Below, piece by piece: positions 32,831 through 44,472 of a stretch of DNA of 64,000 nt. Numbering within the stretch: the first letter of the stretch is position 1; every line of letters starts with the position of its first letter. The DNA lies in contig LNAC01000682.1 of NCBI GenBank assembly GCA_002007465.1, forward strand, positions 768,584-832,583, given 5' to 3'. The position numbers and the translations under genes were made by a program. The stretch comes from Ailurus styani. Lineage: Eukaryota; Chordata; Mammalia; Carnivora; Ailuridae. The notes beneath the pieces were generated by a model. The model was not told where the DNA came from. It ran no database searches and saw only the letters and a list, made by a program, of their open reading frames with translations.

Positions 32831-32944
32831 GGTAGAGGAAGCAGACTGTTGCAGTCTCACAGGTTCCAGAGGTCAGCTCTGGTCAGTGGCCTGCCGGGAA
32901 CACAGTGTCATTTTCAACATTGTTTCTGTAGAAGGATGCCTTCA

Positions 32945-33530
32945 GAGCTCCAAGCCATCCATTCATTCTTTTGTTTATTCAGTAAGCTTGCAAGGGCAGC
33001 TACTGGGGCCAGGCCTGAGTTAGGAACTGGGGCAGTCAGAAGGGACTTACACGCTGTCCTCATCCTCCAGTCCTTGGGTCCGTTGAGGAGAAATGGAATT
33101 CAGACCTTCAGAATGGATAATGAGATGACCTTAAAGACGGAAGGAGTCAGACAGTCCTGGAGGCAAGACTGCCAGGTCCATTCTCAGGGGGAAGGTGAGG
33201 GAGAGGCTGGTGCAGAGAGAATGATCCAAGGGTCAGAGGCCACAGCAAGGGGAGGGGCAAATCACTCAGAGTTGCTGGAGAGGAGGGGAGCATTGGGCCA
33301 GAACTGCTTTGGCCTGCTGGCAGGCAGTGGGCACCTGGCCAGGTCTTCATGCTGATTTCAAGCCTGAGCTGCACCTTGAAGTTGATAATGCAGATTCCTG
33401 AAAGAGGGCGACGTGGTTAAATTCAGGTTTAGAAAGGACTGTTTAAGTAGATGTGGAGCAGTGATGGGAGGGATGCCAGCCAGCAGTTGAGCAGAAATTA
33501 CTGCAAATCCTGTGTAGTTGGCTGACCTGA
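32945..33530 (-). mobile_element. LINE-2, long 3' fragment
   Basis: It starts 'ccattcattcttttgtttat', followed by 'ggaactggggcagtcagaag' and 'ctgtcctcatcctccag', then 'agagggcgacgtggttaaat' and 'tagaaaggactgtttaagta'. These match the reverse-complement L2 order over nearly 600 bp. An open frame of 213 codons (32714-33355) runs through this repeat and is best explained as chance. Confidence 0.7.
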
Positions 33531-33658
33531 CGTTCCCTCTGAACCAGCCCCTGACACATACACACAGAGCTTTACCAGCAACTCCTGAGAGAACCCAGAA
33601 GGTCACCAAAAACAGCTTGCATTCCAGTTCGGGGCCATTGTCAGTTGTCTCATAGCTG

Positions 33659-33812
33659 CTTGTCTATGTGTGTGTGTTCATGTGTTCAGTGTTTGTTCAT
33701 GTGTGTGTACGCATGTTATGTATATGTGTGCATTTGTGTTCATATGTGTTTGTTATGTGTGTGTTTGTATTCATGTATGTGTGTGTGCTTGTGTGTGTGT
33801 GTTGGGTGTGGT
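33659..33812. repeat. Imperfect TG-rich minisatellite
   Basis: About 150 bp of TG runs broken by 'ttcatgtg', 'gttatgtatatg' and similar words. The strict T/G bias creates cysteine/valine-rich open frames that are artefacts. Confidence 0.9.
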
Positions 33813-34139
33813 GGCTGGTCAGACACCAGATTTCCCCCTCTCTACTTGATAGTCAAAGACTTTGCAGAGATTTAGAGTCATGTATGAAAGAAAGAACTGA
33901 GCTCAGTGTCTCTGAGAAGCCCCTCTTTCCTTGAAAAGCATGAAATAGAGAAGGAAATGCTGGCCAGAGAGAGAGCACCAGCTCTATACTGAGTCAGGAT
34001 ATGATTGTAAGACAGATATTTTTTGTTCCTAGGTCTCCATCTCCTCCAGCACAAAATAGGAAAGAGAATTCCCAGCTCTGCCTACTTCCCGGGAGGTACA
34101 GTGGAATGAAGAGTATACATTTTGGTAATATAAGAAGAC
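33813..34139. other. Unique sequence, nothing recognised
   Basis: No repeat or exon visible between the TG-rich tract and the next SINE. Confidence 0.4.
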
Positions 34140-34377
34140 TTCCTTTTAGCAGGGCACTTGGGTGGCTTAGTTGGTTAAGCATCACACTCTTGTCTTTGGC
34201 TCTGGTCATGATCTCAAGGTCATGGGATCAAACCCCACATCGGGCTCCATGCTCAGAGGGGAATCTGCTTGAGAATTCTCTCTCCCTCTTCCTCTGCCTC
34301 TGCCCCTTACCTCACTCATGTGCACTCTCTCTCTATAGTAAATAAATAAATCTTTAAAAAAAATGAATTCCTTTTAG
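34140..34377 (+). mobile_element. CAN-SINE with target-site duplications
   Basis: The body (34150-34367) runs from 'gcacttgggtggcttagttg' via 'ggtcatgatctcaaggtcat' to 'taaataaataaatctttaaa'. The direct repeat 'ttccttttag' at 34140-34149 and 34368-34377 bounds it and extends to 13 bp with one mismatch. Confidence 0.94.
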
Positions 34378-34829
34378 GATCATCTGTATGGAACAGTGTT
34401 ACCACACTGGACTGTCAGCTGATCTAGACTTAGTAGTCTTGTGATGGATCAGTGCCCCCAAATTCAGACTGAAATGGCATATGCCTTCCCCACATTCTGG
34501 GGAAAGACAAGAGGTCTCAAAGTATCTTATACATACTTGGATGAGATGAAGACTTAACCAGATCTGACTTGGAAGATGAAGAGTAACTTCCAAATGGAAA
34601 ACATATTCTTATCTTCAAGTAATTGATGGACTGAAGAATAGAAAGCCCAGGGCACAGGCAATGCTCACGTCCATCTGAGGACAACAATATAGGATGATGA
34701 GGCAGTTGCCAAGTGTATTGGGGGGAAATATGTAAGCAGATCCAGATCAACCTAGGTAAGTAATCAATCAGTAAATATTTATGGAATACTTACTATATGC
34801 CTCGATGAATACCATTCTACCGGTCCCTT
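34378..34829. other. Unique sequence with a possible L2 end
   Basis: 'aatcagtaaatatttatgga', 'atacttactatatgcctcga' at 34765-34805 resembles a minus-strand L2 3' end. Nothing else is recognised. Confidence 0.4.
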
Positions 34830-35010
34830 ATTTATTTTTACTGTGGTTAAATATACCTAACACAAAGTATGTCATTTTAACCATTTTTAAGTGTACAATT
34901 CCGTGGCATTAAATACATTCACACAGATATGCAGTCATTACCATGCCCAGAACCTCTTCATCCTCCCCAACTGAAACTCTGTCCCCATTAAACATGAACT
35001 CCATGTGTAT
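34830..35010 (-). mobile_element. L1M LINE-1 fragment
   Basis: 'gtggttaaatatacctaaca', 'ttttaaccatttttaagtgt', 'acattcacacagatatgcag' and 'ctgaaactctgtccccatta' are a familiar mammalian L1M 3' UTR block. I believe it is minus, but the strand is uncertain. Confidence 0.6.
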
Positions 35011-35062
35011 GAGAACCTACAACAGTCGAATTCACCAAGTCCTTTAAGCAGATGCCATTTTT

Positions 35063-35266
35063 TTACATTTAATTTCTTTTAAGATTTTATTTATTTATTT
35101 GAGAGAGAGAGAGCATGAGAGGGGGGAGGGTTAAAAGGAGAAGCAGACTCCCCCTGAGCAAGGAGCCCGATGTGGAACTTGATCCTGGGACTCCAGGATC
35201 ATGACTTGAGCCAAAGGCAGTCGGTTAACCAGTTGAGCCACCAGGAGCCCTTACATTTAATTTCTT
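35063..35266 (-). mobile_element. CAN-SINE with perfect 16-bp target-site duplications
   Basis: 'ttacatttaatttctt' occurs at 35063-35078 and again at 35251-35266. Between them 35079-35250 reads as a reversed SINE: 'aagattttatttatttattt' tail, 'gagcatgagaggggggaggg', 'tccaggatcatgacttgagc' and head 'gttgagccaccaggagccc'. Confidence 0.95.
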
Positions 35267-35399
35267 AAATAATAGGGAAATGGGTACAGAACTGACACTT
35301 GGATTCACTGATTCACTCACGTATTCAACTGAGCTAGCATGCTTGAGTGTGAACTATAATAGTTGTCCTCTGTCGCTTGATACGAACTATAGAGAGGCA

Positions 35400-35700
35400 G
35401 GAAAAACATAAAAACGCCTCAGTAACTTCTCAGCCGCATTTTTCAGAGGGCTGTGGGAGAGCTGGCAACAAGGAGAAAGATGTATTTTTGAAAGGATAAA
35501 GCCTCCTTATTATAGCATTACACAAAATTCCTGCTGCTACAGTTTCCTTCAGGAAAACTCCAGGCGCGGCCAGTACCGGTGTGTGTGAAACAATGAAGAC
35601 ATTCTGAAGCTCTGTTTTCAAAGCCAAGAACAAGCTTCAGGAGTGCAAGGAAATGTCACCACAAAAGTCTGGGGAGATGGAGGCACCCTGCAGACCAAAA
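35400..35700. other. Repeat-free CpG-retaining block, candidate conserved noncoding DNA
   Basis: It keeps CpGs in non-repeat context ('aaaacgcctcag', 'cagccgcattt', 'ccaggcgcggccagtaccgg') alongside AT-rich words ('aaaggataaagcctcc', 'attatagcattacac'). No transposon or coding frame explains it. An enhancer-like role is inference only. Confidence 0.3.
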
Positions 35701-35880
35701 TGATTCAGCTTTTCTCTGCACTATTGTTCCCTGGCACACCTTGCCTTGCTCTCCCTGAGTGTGGAAGGGGCAGCCTTGCAAGGGGAAAGCCTTTTGCTAG
35801 TCATTTCTTAAGCAGCACTTGCTGTTTGACTCTAGGTGACTGACAGCATTAAGGGTCAGGATTGTATATTACATCTTTCC

Positions 35881-35912
35881 GTGTGTGTGTGTGTGTGTGT
35901 GTGTGCGTGTGT
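35881..35912. repeat. (GT)n microsatellite
   Basis: A GT run of about 32 bases with one CG interruption near the end. Confidence 0.95.
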
Positions 35913-36209
35913 AGCAGAGAAGCCCATGTCAGTCCTCTGGTGTTCCCCCAAGGAAGATGGGGCTACGTGGTTGCCCCACTTGCTTACGTGAGATCTAAGG
36001 TAAGCTCTCTCCACCTCTGCACTGCTCACATTTGGGGCCAGATAATTTTTTTTTAGGGCAGGGGTGGGGTGAGGCTGTCACCTGTCATATAGAAAGTTAG
36101 CAACATCCTGTCTCTACCCACTAAAGCCTAGGAGCACTGTCCCCCTGACACACAGGTTGTGGTTATGACAACCAAAAATGCCTCTAATCACTGCCAGGTG
36201 TCCTCTGGG

Positions 36210-36335
36210 AGTAGGGTTGCCAGATTTAGAAAATAAAAAATGAAAAAGATGCCTAGTTAAATTTGAGTTTCAGATAAGTAAGGAATTGGTTTATTATATT
36301 TGGGACATACTTATACTAAAAATATTCATTTCGGG
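36210..36335 (+). mobile_element. Palindromic DNA-transposon relic (left half)
   Basis: 'agggttgccagatttagaaa', 'gcctagttaaatttgagttt', 'cagataagtaaggaattggt' and 'gggacatacttatactaaaa' belong to a well-known mammalian repeat whose halves are inverted copies. Only part of the second half survives here. Confidence 0.6.
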
Positions 36336-36374
36336 AGCCAAAGTCACCTCCATCTTGGGAGTAAAATTACCCCC

Positions 36375-36500
36375 AGTTGAGAACCACGGATCCAGGGTAA
36401 GCAAATATCCCAGTTTGCCCAGAACTATCCTGGTTTTAGTGTTAAAAGTCCAGCTTCCCAGGAAACCCTTGAGTCCCAAGTGTACTGGAACACTTGGCCA
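36375..36500 (+). mobile_element. Ancient DNA-transposon relic, copy 2
   Basis: 'cagtttgcccagaactatcc', 'tggttttagtgttaaaagtc', 'cttcccaggaaacccttgag' and 'cactgtag' parallel the copy at 29688-29795, including the 'gaaa-cc-tgagtccc' core. Confidence 0.55.
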
Positions 36501-37557
36501 CTGTAGAAGATCTACCCTCAATCCTTCAGGCTGGTTTCAGCTTTCGGGCTCCCTACAGGCTCCCCACAGCCCTTGGGAAGAGCTGGCACTTTCACTGCAC
36601 GGAGAGGCTTCCTTGCAAGATTGACAGATAAGGCCTCCATGGGAACTACTAAATGGTCCTATTTTTGCTGAATTGATTTGCAAACACAACCAAAACATTA
36701 CCAATAATGGCTTGAGTCAGCCTTCAAAGTGGCCTATTGATTTTGAAGGCCTCAGAGCAGATTATTCTTCCCAGAAAAAAACATCCATATCCCAGATATT
36801 TCGCCTTAAATAATCCAATACCAGAGCTAATGGGACTTCCCCACCAACAATGAGACTATAAGTATGCTCTGGTTTTCCTATAAATCCTCAAGATGGATTT
36901 TTTTTTTTTTGTGGATGGTTGTTGCCTTAATTCAGAATTGTATTGACTGGTCTCCCCCTGCATCCTGGGCTGTTACTAAGCAACAGAGGTGGTTTATTTT
37001 TTTCCTGTCATTTTATATTGGGCAGAACAGCAAAGTGAGGTGGAGTGGGGGTTGGGGGTTCCAGAAGCTTCTTCTGTACTAATGTTGCTATTGCTACCCA
37101 TGGTGTTAGTCCACCACAGACCCCATATTCCACTTTTTACAATTTTTTTCCATAGAACTTGACTTCTGGCAATATAAAAAGGAAATCTATCTTGGGTTTC
37201 TTAAGTCCATCAAGTTTCCAGTCACTTAATGGCCGCCTTATGCCTGTATTATTTGGTAGTGTATAGGGACAAAAATAAAATGTTCTCCAAGAACTTGGAA
37301 ATGAGACCTTTCCCCAGGAATTAAACTAAAAAATTTCACATACGATGGCTGTGACTAATTTGGTAAATGTGCTACTGAGAAGTCTGGGGACACCACATAA
37401 TTCCCTTAGGGCATCTGAACATTATCCAAGCAGAGTGCCAGAGACTGCCCACACCTGTTCTTTGTACACTGTACACACCTCTTCCCACTGGTAGTTTGAA
37501 ATCAGTCTTGGTGGGTGTGTTTATACCATGGATCTTTGCAAATACTATGAATCAGAG
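36501..37557. other. Unique sequence, no gene seen
   Basis: No repeat is evident from 36640 to 37250. It includes T-rich runs and might be partly conserved. No exon is supported. Confidence 0.4.
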
Positions 37558-37609
37558 TTTGTTTTGTTTTGTTTTGTTTTGTTTCTGTTGTTTTTTTGTT
37601 TTGTTTTTA
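37558..37609. repeat. (TTTTG)n pentamer repeat
   Basis: Successive 'ttttg' units with a few substitutions, giving a phenylalanine/leucine/valine-rich artefact frame. Confidence 0.9.
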
Positions 37610-37949
37610 CTAGAGAAAAAGCATTTACTAGTCTACCATTAAATAGGCCTGACCAGTGGAGTTTGACCATGTCTGGAAAAGGACTGTATAAACAGCCTAG
37701 GATTGAAACAGGAGCCCTGAGACTTGACATTCTCTTATTATAGCTAGCTAGGGGCACAAAGCCCAGCTCTAGCAGACATATGACCCCATCCCAGTGTCCG
37801 GGGTATCCTATGTGTTCGGCTTCAGGCTCCCTCAGGGACTTTCTGAATGTAACTTAGCTTCCCAAACCTTGGATCATAATGCTGGCCAGTTCTATTTCTC
37901 ACCATGCATTAGTAAATCAGCATTCCAGGCTTACATATCCATATTGGGA

Positions 37950-38060
37950 GCATAACGTAGTAGTTACTGGTTCAGGTGTTTGAAGGAGTCACATCCCGGG
38001 TTTGGACCTTAGCCCTGCTACTTCCCAGCAGTGTAATCTGGAGCATGTTGCTGTTAGTGT
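37950..38060 (+). mobile_element. MIR SINE relic
   Basis: 'acgtagtagttactggttca', 'cccgggtttggaccttagcc' and 'cagcagtgtaatctggagca' match the MIR 5' and core regions on plus. Confidence 0.65.
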
Positions 38061-38330
38061 CCTCACCTTTGTCCTTCTCCCTGATTGAGATCCAGCTCAG
38101 CTCTCCCCACCTCCACAGAGCTTTTACCTACTCTAGCATGCACTGATCATGTCCTTCTCTAAACCATTTATTTTGTTTTATTTCTAGTCTTCTATCCACC
38201 AACTAAGTTTTATGATGCTTGAAGACAAGGACAGTGCTTTCTATGACTCCTTTATTCCCAGAAAGACCTGTCTCTGTACTGTTCGTGTGGCAGGTGCCTG
38301 CTACAAGCTCACTGAGAGTTAGTTAATTAA
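38061..38330 (+). mobile_element. LINE-2 3' end relic
   Basis: 'tgatgcttgaagacaaggac', 'agtgctttctatgactcctt' and 'cgtgtggcaggtgcctgcta' fit the L2 3' UTR order ('agctccttgagggcagggac ... cacatagtaggcgctca'). Confidence 0.5.
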
Positions 38331-38469
38331 TACAGATTCTTGGGGATGTTCCAGGTGGAGTACAAGGTGTGTTTCACACCAGCCTATTAAAAGTGTCAAG
38401 CCTCCAACTGCCCGCTCTGTGCTCTTCCCTTATTTCTTATCTTAGTGGGTGTTCTTGTCTCAAGAACAT

Positions 38470-38940
38470 GACTCCAGCTGTATCAGTGAGGTGCTTTGGG
38501 GTACAAAGAACAGAGGATTCCAATGCACAGTGGGCTTCAACAATAAGCAGTTCCAAAGGCAATATATTCTGAAGGTGGATACAGATCAACAGCCAGGTGA
38601 TATGGTCCTTAGAGACCTAGGAACTTTCCATTCTACGATTCAACCATCTTTGATGCTGGCCTGTCTTTTTGGATGGTAGGAAGATGGCACAGCAATCCCA
38701 GGCACTTATGGCAAAGTCCATAGGAAGAAGGGGTACCATCTCTCTCTGAGTCTCCTTCTTAGGAGAGCATAAACCTTCCTGGCACACCTCCTCCTCCACT
38801 GCACACGGGCGGGCTTTCCCTTGTGTCTCATTGGCCAGGAGAGGACCATATACCCTTCACTTAACCAATCACTGGGCACAAATGACCCTCTCATCAAACA
38901 TCATTACCTCTCCTCTCCTGACTCCCCCCATCAAAATGGG
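38470..38940 (-). mobile_element. Unnamed ancient interspersed repeat, copy 3 of 3
   Basis: 'gcaatcccaggcacttatgg', 'gtctcattggccaggagagg', 'accatatacccttcacttaa' and 'ccaatcactgggcacaaatg' align in order with the ends of copies at 18640 and 32420. The strand is arbitrary. Confidence 0.5.
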
Positions 38941-41449
38941 GGAAAAACTTTTCCCTCTTCCATAAATCTGATAAAGTAGTACAAAAATTCCTTTAAATAT
39001 TTAGTGAAAAGAATTGTAGCAGAGGCAATCAGTGCCCTGCCAGTATTCCTTGGACTTTATTATTACAGTATGCAGCAACCAACTTCAAATCCAAGTGTTT
39101 ACATCTCTGAGCTTGAGGGCTTTATCCAGAACCTGGGAAAGCAGCTTTGTTCCCAGGAAGCAGGCCAGAAGTGCCAGGGCATTATCATCCCAGCCCCCAG
39201 AAGTCCTCAACCCATAATTCTCTGAGATGGTATATAAAGACCTCAGCTCCCTCACACTTGGAGTTGGAGAAGGGGAGGACAAATAACCCTGAGGTGTGTG
39301 TTCTATGCTGTTTCTCAGATTTTCCCATCTGTTTAAACTCCAGGCACCCTCTGGCTCACTTCTGCACCTCCCTACCTCCCCAGACTCCCCTCATCTTCCA
39401 GGATCCTCATCTTAGGGTCTGCTTTTGAAGAAACATGAGCTAAGACTTCCAGTTAAATCTACATCCTTGTCTCTCCTTGTAGCCCAGACATGAGGGGACT
39501 AAACAATCTGGATGAGAGACACCAAGTTTGTGTTCCAAACATCCTCTGCCCATTCCATGTGGAAGTGCCCAGTACCTACCTAGTAGACGTGCATTGGCTC
39601 CTTCTCCTTCCTGTCCCCAGAATCACATTCTCAGTAGAAGCAGAACTAGAAGCAGAGCAAGGTGACCTCCCATTTGTAATTCAGGCTTTCAATTTCTCTT
39701 TGATTACCTAAGGAGCTTTATTGTCATGTTATTTAGGGGAGCTGCTCTCTCACAAACAAAAACAAATGGAGGTGGAAAGTTTAGAGGTGGGACAAAGAAA
39801 AGAGGGGACAAGGAAAGACAAAGACCCCAAAATATTATCTACAAAGGGCCATGGTCATTCTAGGGGGTTTCAACCATTGAAGGGGATGCTGAACTAATGG
39901 GTGTAGATTACAGAAAGCATGTTTTTTCTTATCTTTTTAATGGAGGGGACAGTCAGTATGACTGTCCTTAAGAAGTCCTGGTACTGTAATTATACCAAAG
40001 AACTGAATGATATTTAACTCAGGCTGCAGCTAACCCTGTTCCCTGCATGATCACCTCTCTTTACCTGGGACAATCCTGACAGAGGCCTCAGTCCCTTGTC
40101 CTGAACATTGGGAGCCAAGTGTATTTATTTTAGAATGTATTTTAGAAAGCTGGATTTGGTGCACCTCCCACATCTCATACAACACCCCCAGTGGGCTTTG
40201 GGACGTCTCCTACTCAATGGCATTCATATTTTTGCAGCAGCATGTACACGTATTCACACCAAGTGAGATCAATAAAGGCTATAAATACCCTCCCCTTAGT
40301 GCAGGTCAGATATTTCTAGCAAATGAGATAAGTCTGATCAGATTTTGCTGCTATTTAGATTACAACTAACTTCTGGTTTTCAGCGTTTTTTGGATATTAA
40401 CATCGTGGCTAAGGCATTAAGGAGCAATAGAGGTATGTTTTCATACCAATACATTAACATTTCAAGAAGTAAGTGAATCCTGGTTCTCATCCTATGTGAG
40501 ACCTCACCAGTACCCATTTGTGAGAGCCCAGCTGGAGTTAGAGAAGGCCCCAGACCCCCAGTGCCTGGGCTGGCTACAGTCCTATGACCACTTATGTTGT
40601 ATATCATAGAGTTGAGTTGAGGGGATCCCCTGCGCAGCTAGACACTGCTAGAACCCCAGGAGCCGGCCAGCAAGAAGGTGGCCAAGTCAGTCCTCAAAAG
40701 TCCATATCGAGTGTCATATCTTAGAGACAGGTATGGGGACAACATGGTCAAGGCTTAGGTTAGAGACAAGGAGGGGGTAGGAAGACCAGACATTCCTATT
40801 TGGCACTGGCATGGACACTGCAGGCAGGTCAGCTGGCCTAGACAGATAAACAATGGCTGAACTGGACTTACCTCCAAAGTCTCTAGTGACAAGGTGCACT
40901 CATTGCTTGGACATAGAGGCTCTGGTCCTCCCCCATGTGACAGGATTAGGTCATCAGATTAGTGAGGGGAGGTCAGGCTTCAGGGGATGGCAAGAGAGGT
41001 TTCTTTCCTCTGAACCACTTAGTGGCATATCAAGAAGGTTTTTTGTTGTTTTTTTTTAACATACTGCAATCTCTTATCCATCAATTATTAAAAAGCTAAG
41101 TGATTTTGCTCTTCTCTTCCCAGCAGGGTATAATTGAGAAGGTGGACAACTTGGATTTGATTGTTTCACATCTGGGACTCAAACCTTAGCTCTCAGACCT
41201 TTGTTTGGATCCTGAGCACAGGGCACACAGTAGAACAGAGATACAAACAAGGTTAACAGGTGGACAGGGCCATGTCACCTGCCCATCCCCAAACAACCCA
41301 TTGACATGGGGCCCAAGAACCTCCTGGCGAAAGGACTTAAACAATGTCAGTAATCAGAGTTCTGACACGTAAACAAGACATGTTTTGTGAATTGAAGATA
41401 AATCCCATGAGGATATACCCACAAGGCCTAGAGAAGCACCAGGCATGTT
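38941..41449. other. Long unique stretch, no gene seen
   Basis: No confident repeat and no exon. Short frames are scattered in all phases, and 40640-41060 has the few 60-75 codon frames expected by chance. Confidence 0.4.
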
Positions 41450-41535
41450 GCAGTCATCACGATATAACCATACAGGATGATGTATTAGTCTAGGCATTTT
41501 ACATAAATTAACTCAATCATAACAACTTCATGGGG
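41450..41535 (-). mobile_element. MIR SINE fragment
   Basis: 'attagtctaggcattttaca', 'taaattaactcaatcataac' and 'aacttcatggggaagcacag' resemble reverse-complement MIR. Confidence 0.5.
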
Positions 41536-42874
41536 AAGCACAGCTTATGTTTTGGGTCCCACATCATAGCCTTTCATCTCACCCTTGATTTCAATATGGC
41601 TGCAATGGGAAGCTTCCTCCTGGGATGGAGGCCCCAGGCATGTGCCCACAGCTTGCCTCTAGAGCTCACAGACTCACTGAAGCTGCAGAAGCCAGCTCAG
41701 TCCTCTGAAGGGCAGGGCAGGTAACCCCTGGTGCCTGGTCCCCACTCTAGGCAGCTCTCCATCAAGCAGAGCTGGGGACTATGAATAAGTGTTCTTGCCA
41801 CTTTCTTTCACAAGATCAATTGTGGGGGGTTCTGAACACTTCTTAGATGTCCCAGGACAACTGGGCTTCCACTGTAGCAGCACTGACCTGGTAAGGTGTC
41901 CTTCTCCTTTCCCTGCTCTCTCACTTCTGTTTCCAAATATACAACCTGCATCCAAGTCCTTGTCTTATCTCTGTTTGCCAGAGACCCAAACCAGAACAGA
42001 TACTAATATTACATAGATCTTTTTATTTTACACATAACTGGTCCACCCATGAATATCTGCTATTGACAGATTAAGTTAATGAATATGAGGTTGGGGTGGG
42101 AAAATGGTTTGAGGTAAATATCAAGAAGGGAACATGGGGTCATCGGTGGGGAGCAGCAGAGGGAAGATGTCACACCAAGTTGTTTGCGCCCCGGGAATGA
42201 GGGTGTTCTGACATCACTGTGCAGACATTTGTACAGACCCCAAAGCAAAATGGGTGTGGCTTATAGGAGAGACTACACTTGCCTCCTACTGCAATCTGAG
42301 GCCCAAGTAGCCTTGCCAGACTTGGCCCATCACAGATTGCATTCAAGAGGAGTTCATCCTCTTCTGCCCTCACAGTAAGCTATAGAAACCTGCTCCTGAA
42401 GACCTCACCTGGATGAGGGCCAGCAGTCTCAGAGGGTCTCTGGCTTGTTGGGAAGTTGTGGCAGACCTGGGGGACATGTGGCAGCATGGGAGAAGAGTGG
42501 GTGGACCCCCAGTGCTGCCGAGAAGGGCTGCAGGAGACAGTCTGCCCACTAGTAGCCCAATAACCCAAGCTGGAGTTTCTCAGCATGGCCAGCAGCCCCC
42601 ATAGCAAGCCTGGGCTGGGCAAGTGATGGTGACAACATAGTGGCCACCAGTAACCTGCTCTGACTCAGAAACCCACATAAGCTCTTCTTGGAGACTCCCA
42701 GAAGTACCTTGAGATGGGCTTGCAACAGACTGGACTTCCTATGAACAATTAATGTGACATAATTTGTCCCTGTGAGTGGTGAGGCTTAGAGACAGCTGGT
42801 TACAATGCTGTAACTTAGGGAAATATACCTAGAGTTCCTCACCCAGCCTCACTCAAGGTTGTGCGACCACAGTT
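41536..42874. other. Unique sequence, no gene seen
   Basis: No recognisable repeat or supported exon. GC content rises at 42380-42620. Confidence 0.4.
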
Positions 42875-43095
42875 TCTGAAGCCAGGCTGCTTAAGCTAGA
42901 ATCTCAGCTTGGCCACCTACTAGCTGTGTACCTAGGACATGACTATAATGCATTTGCCTTTTTTGTAAAATGAGTACAATATTAGTAATTGTCGGGGATA
43001 TGTCAGGAAGATTAAATGAGATTCTGCATTTATACCAAGTAGCACATAGAGTAATTGCTCAAACCCCTTAGAAACAATTATTACCATCAGCACCC
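42875..43095 (+). mobile_element. MIR SINE, near full length
   Basis: 'ccacctactagctgtgtacc', 'atttgccttttttgtaaaat', 'gaagattaaatgagattctg' and 'gaaacaattattaccatcag' follow MIR on plus from core to 3' end. Confidence 0.85.
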
Positions 43096-43935
43096 TGATC
43101 CTGCCAGAACTTCTCAATTCTCAACTAAGGCTACAGCTGTGAATATTGATCATTTTATTTGACTGTCCCATTACCCGAACCCCTGTTATATTTGGAGAGC
43201 TCCCCACATTATGAGCCTTCATGGTCATTAGTGTCAACTTGCCATTGTAGATGCTGACAATGACAGAAAATGATATTCCCAGCCGTCTCGGAAGCCAGGG
43301 CACAGGCCATCTCCAAGACCCACCAACCCTGTGGCCATTCTGGGCTTTGACCCAGAAGCTGGAAGCAGGAATGGTAGACTTCTTTCTCTCCCTGTGCTGC
43401 AGGTTCAAGTTTGTGTCATGGAGGTGGTAGCAATGCCACTGAGGGTTCAATGGCCACAGAAGTGGAAGTTTCACCAGACCCCTTCTGCCACAGGACTGAG
43501 TATTGCTCCAGGCTGCTATCCTCCAGCTCTGCCATCTGTCTCTCTATTGATTTTCTAGGCACCCAGTGTCCTTTTCTTCAGACTCTCTTCTGCCTCAGTC
43601 AGCAAAAGTTGGTTTCTGAAGCCTAGACACTAAGAACCATGACTGATATGACCACATGGCATGTGGAACCAAGCCATGGCTTGGAGCTCACAAGGTCTGT
43701 CCCTATGAGTGCCTCCTAGAGTCATCTGCAGTCCTGTATTTCTAAATCTGAGGCCAGTGCAAGCCATGACTCATGAGGTCCTCATAGCTTTTTGCCTGCA
43801 TTACTGTGATGCCTTCCTCTCAGCCTATGGTAGTGAGAGCAACACCAGTAGAACACATGTTGGATCCACCACCTCCTTCACTGGCTCCTCCAAGTCTTCA
43901 AAGTACTAAGGGTTTGCAATACATCTATGCTATGT
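43096..43935. other. Unique sequence, no gene seen
   Basis: Nothing recognisable; overlapping short frames only. Confidence 0.4.
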
Positions 43936-43939
43936 ACTG

Positions 43940-44258
43940 ACTGCTTTTCAGCTACATCTCCTTTCTCCACCCAACCTCTGACCCAACACATAAACACCCA
44001 CTGTACAGATACACCATGTCCCATTGTTTGTAGCTCACAGGACATGCCAAGTACTAGGGTCTAATCATCCTTTCTCTATCAAGACTTAGTTCAGAGGTCA
44101 TAGCCTCCAGGGACCCTCCTCTTCTTCATATGGATTAGGTATTAGAATCCCCTGAGCATGCATCTATTGTCAAATTTTCCTAACTCCTTGACAATGATAT
44201 GTGTCTTTGCAAGCCTATACTGTGATTCCCTGATGACAAGGATGTGTCTTTTATAACT
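43940..44258 (+). mobile_element. LINE-2 3' fragment (left part)
   Basis: 'aagacttagttcagaggtca', 'tagcctccagggaccctcct', 'tgattccctgatgacaagga' and 'tgtgtctttt' match the order of the L2 3' UTR. The element resumes after the SINE as 'ccccagcaactag'. Confidence 0.6.
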
Positions 44259-44472
44259 ATTCCTTTTTTTAAGATTTTTTTTATTTACTTGACCAAGAGA
44301 GAGAGTGATCACAAGCAGGCAGAGAGGCAAGCAGAGGGAGAGGAGGAAGCAGGCTCCCCACTGAGCAGGGAGTCTGATGCGGGCCTTGATCCCAAGACCC
44401 TGGGATCATGACCTGAGCCGAAGGCAGAGGCTTTAACCAACTGAGCCACCCAGGCACCCTGTAACTATTTCC
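44253..44472 (-). mobile_element. CAN-SINE with short target-site duplications
   Basis: On plus: 'tttttttaagattttttt' tail, 'agtgatcacaagcaggcaga', 'ctgggatcatgacctgagcc' and head 'aactgagccacccaggcacc'. It is flanked by 'taactattcc' on the left and 'taactatttcc' on the right. It splits an L2 relic. Confidence 0.93.

Noticed and set aside
32714..33355. Longest open frame in the window (213 codons, plus)
   Set aside because: Its 3' two-thirds runs through a reverse-oriented LINE-2 and its 5' part through another old repeat. The product has no domain pattern and there is no splice context.
33645..33934. Cysteine- and valine-rich open frames
   Set aside because: They are translations of a TG-rich tandem repeat.
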